This document shows positions 23,336 to 27,641 of a DNA stretch of 27,641 nt, piece after piece. Origin of the DNA: a virus. Each line of letters begins with the position of its first letter. The first letter of the stretch is position 1. Where the stretch lies: positions 1 to 27,641 of the IMG/VR virus record IMGVR_UViG_3300031772_000225, one strand, 5' to 3'. A program made the position numbers and the translations under genes. Under the pieces are notes generated by a model. That model did not search any database and was not told the origin of the DNA. It saw only the letters and a program-made list of their open reading frames with translations.

Positions 23336-23554
23336 ATGGCACTAAATTTTATTGACTTGACCAAAAAAGAAATATTACAGCACAACAAAATAATGATCAA
23401 TAAGTTTAGGGACGATAGAAATGATTTTCAAAATAAAATCGATACCTTGACTGCCGAAAGTGTTGTAATACGAGGCATGACGGACGCAGAGTTTCTTGCA
23501 GTGTATGCTCCAAAAATAGACAAAATAAAATATCAATTTGGGGAGGAAAATTAA
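23336..23554 (+). CDS. Small helical protein (72 aa)
   Basis: A 72-residue protein with AAGGAG upstream of ATG 23336. It is almost entirely helical and charged (NFIDLTKKEILQHNKIMINK, FRDDRNDFQNKIDTL) with a C-terminal segment MTDAEFLAVYAPKIDKIKYQ. Position within the fibre cassette, with TAATG overlap to the next gene, suggests a fibre chaperone or accessory. This is inference; no family is recognised. Confidence 0.6.
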   Translation: MALNFIDLTKKEILQHNKIMINKFRDDRNDFQNKIDTLTAESVVIRGMTDAEFLAVYAPKIDKIKYQFGEEN

Positions 23555-24135
23555 TGCAAACATACCCTGTATCTAAAATCACAGGACTAGAAACAATTAA
23601 GTATGAGGTATGGTATTTTGACGAGAACAACGCCGGAAAACCTGGATTGACAATACATACAAAATTGCGGAGAACGGTTGATAATTACTATTTTGACTTT
23701 TCAGATGCCACATTTAAAGCCGTACCAACATTAGATCATATTATCATGTTGGGCGGATCTGTAAATGGTTTGTATTATTACAATTTGGTACTAAATTCAA
23801 CATTTTTTGTGGACGTTGAATATAGCTGGGAGGTTACCCCCCAGAATACCGATTACCCCCCGTTAATAGAACCGTTTACATTTGAGGACGTTACTTCAAA
23901 GATAAAAGCAATATTTGATAAGCTTCCTTCCGGAATAATTTCAAATTTCTCTCTGGGTACGACAGTTTCAAATGTCACTGTTGAACATATTTTTGAGTTG
24001 CTGATGTCAATGTCTGACGGTCGGTATACCATAGACAAAAGTACCGGAAGAATAACATTCTTCAAAAGGGACAATCTTACACCGTTGACAATAGTGACCG
24101 CAACTGAAACGTCACGGGTACGAAACCCGCTATAA
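23554..24135 (+). CDS. Fibre/baseplate accessory protein
   Basis: A 193-residue protein; ATG 23554 overlaps the previous stop as TAATG and has GGGGAGG in front. Residues 1-100 look like an immunoglobulin-type beta sandwich (YEVWYFDENNAGKPGLTIHT, YYYNLVLNSTFFVDVEYSWE), the form of modules in upper baseplate or fibre proteins. Residues about 110-190 have the layout of a common fibre-linked C-terminal region (TSKIKAIFDKLPSG, VEHIFELLMSMSDGRYTIDK, GRITFFKRDNLTPLT). It probably connects fibres to the baseplate; the function is not established. Confidence 0.6.
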   Translation: MQTYPVSKITGLETIKYEVWYFDENNAGKPGLTIHTKLRRTVDNYYFDFSDATFKAVPTLDHIIMLGGSVNGLYYYNLVLNSTFFVDVEYSWEVTPQNTDYPPLIEPFTFEDVTSKIKAIFDKLPSGIISNFSLGTTVSNVTVEHIFELLMSMSDGRYTIDKSTGRITFFKRDNLTPLTIVTATETSRVRNPL

Positions 24136-24151
24136 TATTGCAAAGGAAAAT

Positions 24152-24841
24152 ATGTACTACCCAAAAAGTTTAGATTTGTCAAGGTACGGGCAAGACACAC
24201 CACTTGTTAGCGGTTTGGTATCAACCTACGGTTACAGCGAGTATAACGGGATTAATATTGGGGTACAATCCGATGTAGTCCAAAATGCAATCGATTTACT
24301 AATCGAACAATTCAAAAATTCGGCCGATTTGCATAAACTGATCGGAGCATTGTTATCACCAGCTCAGGAAATCGAGTATGTTTTAGGCGACATAATTACG
24401 TTGACTGCGTTGGAGATAGCAACAGCAGACCAGCTTGACATAATAGGTGAGATTGTAGGAGAGTCTCGTGAAAGTAGATCGGATACTGAATATCGTAATG
24501 CAATCAAAATACGTATTTTTTTAAATAGTTCTACTGGCTCGGCGGAGACTATAATTATGCTTTGTCGTTTTTTGACAAGGGCGTCAACAGTACGCTATCT
24601 TGAGGCATATCCGGCGAAATGTATTCTCACCTTTAAAACAATATATACTCCGCCAGTAAATTTGCAGAGTGCACTTGAGAGTGTTGCTCCCGCTGGTGTA
24701 AAGTTGTCTTTATACCAGAGCGACGACGATGAGGATTTTTCCTTCGGAGAAGAGAATGAATTTTATCCCGATACTGATATGTCAGGCTTTGGTGAAAATG
24801 ATTTTCCCTCAGAAGGTGGGAAGTTTGTAGAAAAAATTTAG
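24152..24841 (+). CDS. Baseplate protein, DUF2612
   Basis: A 229-residue protein with AAAGG before ATG 24152. The defining pattern is LHKLIGALLSPAQEIEYVLG, ITLTALEIATADQLDIIGEI, VGESRESRSDTEYRNAIKIR and FLNSSTGSAETIIMLCRFLT, which matches the DUF2612 family of baseplate proteins. The C-terminal tail is very acidic (YQSDDDEDFSFGEENEFYPD). In related phages it is usually coded next to gpJ; here the large fibre and three small genes lie between them. It should sit at the outer wedge and carry fibres. Confidence 0.85.
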   Translation: MYYPKSLDLSRYGQDTPLVSGLVSTYGYSEYNGINIGVQSDVVQNAIDLLIEQFKNSADLHKLIGALLSPAQEIEYVLGDIITLTALEIATADQLDIIGEIVGESRESRSDTEYRNAIKIRIFLNSSTGSAETIIMLCRFLTRASTVRYLEAYPAKCILTFKTIYTPPVNLQSALESVAPAGVKLSLYQSDDDEDFSFGEENEFYPDTDMSGFGENDFPSEGGKFVEKI

Positions 24842-24883
24842 TATTTTTCTTTTGAAATTTTACACTTTGTAAAGGAGACAAAA

Positions 24884-25654
24884 ATGGCGGATTATTTAGG
24901 AATTGAAAACGATGTACCCGACAATTTACCAGAGTTTGCAACAGATAATGTTGTTGACCCACTTTCTGGCAAAAATAATGTAGTGTCACCTTCAGCGGAC
25001 CAAAAAAGTTTTGGTTGGTTTCCGTTTCGTAAACGTCCTGAAAGAGGAGTTATGAATTGGTTACATCGGAGTACTTACCAGTGTATAGATTTTTTGCAGA
25101 ATACGTTTTACCCAGCGGTTGATTTTGCTTTAGAGGGAATTGACGGAAGGGTAACTACTCTCGAATCAGAAATTGGTGGTACTTTAGACGTTTCGTTGTT
25201 TTTAATCAGAGATCAATCGCAACCTACATTTGGTTGGACCACTCCAGGACCAAATAGTGTAGCAGTCCCGAGAGTAGGTGATCAGCGGTATCTTGATTTT
25301 ACCATTAGATGGGTTAAACTCAGGAGAATTTTATTTTTAATCATACCAGAGGCTACTTGTGCCGTAAATCTTGGTACACATTCAGATTGCGTAATGCATT
25401 TTAATAATATTATTCCCTCCGCATTTGACAGTTTAAAGCTGTACCAGAAAATGAATTGTTTAGTATATAATCCCCCTGTGGGATTGTTAAATGGGTATTT
25501 ACAATGGAGTATTGACGGTATTTTACCAATTAGAACCGAAGTTTCGTTAAGTGGGGGTACTGTCGTAAATACTATAGAAGATTTCATTTGTCAACGAGCA
25601 ATAGGATCACTTGCCGGTTTACCTTGTCAAACAATAGTAGGTGCGTTTGAATAA
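24884..25654 (+). CDS. Second tail fibre / receptor-binding protein
   Basis: A 256-residue protein with AAAGGAG before ATG 24884. The N-terminal half has SFGWFPFRKRPERGVMNWLH followed by RSTYQCIDFLQN, a pattern (GW.PF...P....MNWL.R....WI..L) that recurs in phage structural proteins near fibre genes, then a short coiled coil (EGIDGRVTTLESEIGG). The C-terminal 150 residues are beta-rich and unrelated in sequence to the large fibre. It is likely a second, shorter fibre or spike. A small hairpin (TTTACA 24859-24864 with TGTAAA 24868-24873) touches its ribosome site. Confidence 0.6.
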   Translation: MADYLGIENDVPDNLPEFATDNVVDPLSGKNNVVSPSADQKSFGWFPFRKRPERGVMNWLHRSTYQCIDFLQNTFYPAVDFALEGIDGRVTTLESEIGGTLDVSLFLIRDQSQPTFGWTTPGPNSVAVPRVGDQRYLDFTIRWVKLRRILFLIIPEATCAVNLGTHSDCVMHFNNIIPSAFDSLKLYQKMNCLVYNPPVGLLNGYLQWSIDGILPIRTEVSLSGGTVVNTIEDFICQRAIGSLAGLPCQTIVGAFE

Positions 25655-25669
25655 CAGAAAGGACAATTT

Positions 25670-26155
25670 ATGGCAAATTTTAACAAAGCAATAAAAATAA
25701 TTTTAAAACATGAGGGAGGTTACATTAATGACCCAAGAGACCCCGGCGGAGAAACAAAATTTGGCATATCAAAGAGATCATTTCCTAACACCGATATAAA
25801 AAATTTGACAAGTGCGCAAGCAGAAACTATTTACAGAATAAATTACTGGGAGTATATAAGAGGAGATTTAATCGATGATCAAATTCTCGCAACTAACATT
25901 TTCGACTTCGCAGTAAATGCGGGAGTCTCGCAATCTGTAAAGACTATCCAAAAAATTGTAAATACGGTAATTGACGGTAAGATGGGATTTAAAACCTTAA
26001 TGAAGATTAATTCCTCAAAAGAAAATTTGAATCCATCATTTACACGAGAGAGAATAGAGTTTTATAAGAATTTGGTAAAGAAAAATTCCTCTCTATCTAA
26101 ATTTTTAGTGGGCTGGGAAAAACGAACTAACTCTTTTGAAAGCGAGGTCGCATAA
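25670..26155 (+). CDS. Endolysin, GH108 muramidase
   Basis: A 161-residue peptidoglycan hydrolase with AGAAAGGA before ATG 25670. It begins FNKAIKIILKHEGGYINDPR, then DPGGETKFGIS, the GH108 signature; Glu15 in HEGGY is the catalytic acid. The middle (LTSAQAETIYRINYWEYIRG, NIFDFAVNAGVSQSVKTIQK) and C-terminal part follow the linked peptidoglycan-binding domain. It cleaves the glycan between N-acetylmuramic acid and N-acetylglucosamine. There is no signal peptide, so release depends on the holin in the next gene. Length is typical (about 160-180). Confidence 0.95.
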   Translation: MANFNKAIKIILKHEGGYINDPRDPGGETKFGISKRSFPNTDIKNLTSAQAETIYRINYWEYIRGDLIDDQILATNIFDFAVNAGVSQSVKTIQKIVNTVIDGKMGFKTLMKINSSKENLNPSFTRERIEFYKNLVKKNSSLSKFLVGWEKRTNSFESEVA

Positions 26156-26631
26156 TGAGTAATTTAGTGGGTAGTATTTTTTCCGGAGCCGGTGAGGGGT
26201 TGTTGAAGGGTTTCGGTTCAGCGGTTAAAGGAATTCGTGAGGCCGTCACCGGGAAGGAAATTATTACAGGTCAAGAGAGGATGGATCTTGTGAACAAACT
26301 TCATGAGATGGAAATAGCAGCACTGGAGGCGGATAAATTGATTATCTCGTCGCAGGCGGATATTAATAAAATCGAGGCGGCGTCTTCGAGCGCTTTTAGA
26401 GGTAATTGGCGCCCAGCAATTGGTTGGGTTTGTGTAATTGGATTATTTTATCAATTAATTTTTCAACCACTCTTTCCGTGGTTAATTGACACGGGGACAA
26501 TTCTATTTTCGCAAAAAGCAATAATTCTCCCGGCTATGCCAAAACTTGACGGACAAACATTATTTTCATTGATTTCTGGGATTTTAGGTTTGGGAGGGTT
26601 TCGGACATTTGAAAAAATACGCGGATTGTAA
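26155..26631 (+). CDS. Holin, 3-TM family
   Basis: A 158-residue inner-membrane protein that opens pores to end the infection. It begins with a Gly/Ala-rich amphipathic part and a helical segment (about residues 38-80), then the family motif SAFRGNWRPAIGWVCVIGLF (residues 79-98, first membrane helix about 88-110), a second hydrophobic segment (about 112-127) and a third (FSLISGILGLGGF, about 137-149). It overlaps the endolysin gene as TAATG. The order endolysin-then-holin is less common than holin first, but both are known. No spanin gene is seen next to it. Confidence 0.88.
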   Translation: MSNLVGSIFSGAGEGLLKGFGSAVKGIREAVTGKEIITGQERMDLVNKLHEMEIAALEADKLIISSQADINKIEAASSSAFRGNWRPAIGWVCVIGLFYQLIFQPLFPWLIDTGTILFSQKAIILPAMPKLDGQTLFSLISGILGLGGFRTFEKIRGL

Positions 26632-26663
26632 TAAACCTGTCCATTTTCGATTCGCGTTTTTAT

Positions 26664-26697
26664 AGAGCAGTCAGTTACGTGTGACTGCTCTTTTTTT
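26664..26697 (+). terminator. Late operon intrinsic terminator
   Basis: AGAGCAGTCA (26664-26673) pairs perfectly with TGACTGCTCT (26682-26691), loop of 8 bases, running into TTTTTTT (26691-26697). It lies 32 bases after the holin stop and marks the end of the + strand gene block. Confidence 0.93.
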
Positions 26698-26706
26698 GTG
26701 GGTCAG

Positions 26707-26727
26707 AGCGACGCACAGCGTCGTTTT
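26707..26727 (+). terminator. Second hairpin after the late operon terminator
   Basis: CGACGC (26709-26714) and GCGTCG (26718-26723) form a 6-bp GC-rich stem with loop ACA, extendable by A-T and G-U pairs, followed by a short TTTT. It could be a back-up terminator; the T-tract is short, so confidence is moderate. Confidence 0.5.
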
Positions 26728-26820
26728 AGAGATGTTGACGTCGTGAGCTATAAAATCTACGCTACAACCGTTATCACGCTTTAGATAACCCCCTGATCCG
26801 GATGCCGGGCAAGGGAACAA
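26728..26820. other. Convergent intergenic region with a large hairpin
   Basis: No coding frame is supported in this gap between the + strand late genes and the - strand genes. It holds GTTATC (26770-26775) with GATAAC (26784-26789), and directly after it a long GC-rich hairpin: CCCCTG (26790-26795) with CAAGGG (26810-26815), enclosing CCGG (26798-26801) with CCGG (26805-26808). Neither is followed by a T-tract on either strand, so they are not ordinary terminators. Confidence 0.5.
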
Positions 26821-27078
26821 TCAAATAATATCGACCTTTGTACATGCACTCAAAATTTTTATTTTGCCCACTTCTCGCGCGGCATTGCCGGAGAGGGAAA
26901 ATTTTTGCCGTTTTGAGTCATGGTTGTAACCTACTACACCCTCTCCGTCTATGTCGATTACCTCTACTACTCGAGCACATTTTTCGCTGATTTTATCCGC
27001 TATTGCTGTAAAATTTGCGCTCCTCCATCCACACGGCCTGTACGTAGACGCACGATAACTGATTTTAATTGTACTCAT
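26821..27078 (-). CDS. Hypothetical protein, - strand (85 aa)
   Basis: An 85-residue protein read leftwards. GAGGAGG lies five bases before its ATG (27076-27078 on the + strand). It has a basic, Ser/Arg-rich start (IKISYRASTYRPCGWRSANF) followed by alternating strands (ARVVEVIDIDGEGVVGYNHD) and a short helix (SGNAAREVGKIKIL). The compact alpha/beta composition looks folded. No family is recognised. It is the last gene of the leftward block and shares its 23-bp leader with the gene upstream of it. Confidence 0.65.
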   Translation of the reverse strand: MSTIKISYRASTYRPCGWRSANFTAIADKISEKCARVVEVIDIDGEGVVGYNHDSKRQKFSLSGNAAREVGKIKILSACTKVDII

Positions 27079-27098
27079 AAAATCCTCCTCGTTTGATT
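27076..27098 (-). promoter_or_regulatory. Shared 23-bp translation leader, copy 1
   Basis: From the start codon outward this stretch is identical to 27336-27358. On the - strand it reads AATCAAACGAGGAGGATTTT then ATG: a strong GAGGAGG site with five bases before the start. Confidence 0.9.
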
Positions 27099-27149
27099 AT
27101 TGTTGAAACATGCCATTTCTGGTACCAATTATTTAATGTAAGCACACAC

Positions 27150-27338
27150 CTACTCCTCAACGATAGATTTGTTAAACCGTTCCGCCAACTTGCAGAAATC
27201 ATCAATAATTTTACGGCGTTTAAGAGATATTGTCTCAGATATGGTTAATCTGGAAATCGGAACTTTATCGACGTCAGTAAATTCATTGATCTCAAACAGG
27301 TCTATTTCGTCTAACAATTTCTGGGTATTAACTATCAT
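27150..27338 (-). CDS. Hypothetical protein, - strand (62 aa)
   Basis: A 62-residue acidic protein (NTQKLLDEIDLFEINEFTDV, then ISETISLKRRKIIDDFCKLA) predicted to be mostly helical. The start is fixed by GAGGAGG five bases upstream, in a leader identical to that of the next gene. It has no membrane helix and one Cys. No family is recognised. Confidence 0.65.
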   Translation of the reverse strand: MIVNTQKLLDEIDLFEINEFTDVDKVPISRLTISETISLKRRKIIDDFCKLAERFNKSIVEE

Positions 27339-27358
27339 AAAATCCTCCTCGTTTGATT
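27336..27358 (-). promoter_or_regulatory. Shared 23-bp translation leader, copy 2
   Basis: Identical to 27076-27098 including the start codon; the bases beyond it differ. The repeat is limited to the ribosome site and start codon plus about 7 bases upstream. Confidence 0.9.
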
Positions 27359-27364
27359 GTTTAG

Positions 27365-27641
27365 CTAATCCTCAACATTAACCGTTTCCAACTCAGTTTC
27401 CTGGTATGGGGTCCAAGCTGTACCGGTGATTTTTTTATACTCGGTTTTAAGTGCCTTTGCCTGGTTTTTATCTGCGTAGATCATGGCAATTTTTATGCTG
27501 TGGTACAGATCACTAACCTCTGTGCTGGCCAGGATATCGCTGATTACTACCGACAAATCTAACAGTACGCTCGCCGAACCGCTGAAGTCGGGATCGTAAT
27601 CGTTCATGATCTGCGCCCAATCAGGTCGTTTATCGTATTTA
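27365..27641 (-). CDS. Hypothetical protein, - strand, partial at the right edge
   Basis: At least 91 residues read leftwards from the window edge. An in-frame ATG at 27605-27607 has no ribosome site, and the frame stays open to base 27641 with a sensible sequence (RPDWAQIMNDYDPDFSGSAS), so the true start is probably outside the window. The visible part has a helical middle (VSDLYHSIKIAMIYADKNQA) and an acidic end (ETELETVNVED). Its stop lies 7 bases before the shared 23-bp leader, so it is probably in one transcript with the two genes downstream. No family is recognised. Confidence 0.6.
   Translation of the reverse strand, partial: KYDKRPDWAQIMNDYDPDFSGSASVLLDLSVVISDILASTEVSDLYHSIKIAMIYADKNQAKALKTEYKKITGTAWTPYQETELETVNVED

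Noticed and set aside
24859-24877. TTTACA/TGTAAA hairpin as a translation switch for the second fibre
   Set aside because: Stem of only six A/T-rich pairs that hardly covers the AAAGGAG site; too weak to claim regulation.
27605-27607. ATG as the start of the right-edge - strand gene
   Set aside because: No ribosome site, and the frame stays open with plausible coding sequence to the window edge, so the gene is treated as partial.

Overview
The window is the structural (late) half of a contractile-tailed dsDNA phage or prophage (myovirus type). It has an AT-rich genome (roughly 38-40% GC by eye), strong Shine-Dalgarno sites (AGGAG types) and tightly packed genes, many joined by ATGA or TAATG overlaps. 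The tail and baseplate set resembles simple-baseplate myoviruses (Pam3-like plug, LIC_12616-type neck protein, DUF3383 sheath, DUF3277 tube, DUF2612). The GH108 lysozyme with a 3-TM holin fits a Gram-negative host, but the host cannot be named from the sequence.

Layout on the + strand. A DNA methyltransferase cut by the left edge (1-561) and two small unknown genes come first. Packaging follows: small and large terminase (996-3031). Head genes follow: DUF1073 portal, Mu gpF/SPP1 gp7-like protein, a 50-residue gene, then an unusual non-coding island (5547-5687) with a near-consensus promoter, a hairpin and a strong intrinsic terminator. After it come a DUF2213 protease-scaffold with a nested in-frame scaffold start, a decoration protein and the major capsid protein (to 8816). 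Neck genes run from 8870 to 11067. Then come sheath and tube, a tail assembly chaperone with a -1 frameshift extension, a small membrane protein and the tape measure (to 15636). The baseplate runs Dit-like, plug, hub, spike, gp25-like, gpJ (to 20033). The host-recognition cassette holds a 1048-residue fibre with two predicted seven-bladed propellers, small accessory proteins, a DUF2612 wedge protein and a second fibre (to 25654). Endolysin and holin end the operon before a strong terminator at 26664-26697.

On the - strand (right edge to 26821) lie three small unknown genes transcribed towards the late operon. Two of them share an identical 23-bp translation leader.

The points most worth following are: the promoter-hairpin-terminator island inside the head operon; the nested scaffold start (lambda C/Nu3 logic) at 6339; a canonical U UUU UUC slippery site in the tail chaperone; the double-propeller fibre with a 32-bp internal repeat; and a marked excess of the heptamer TTGACAA/TTGTCAA across the window. 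No tRNA, CRISPR array, insertion sequence, integrase or attachment site was seen.
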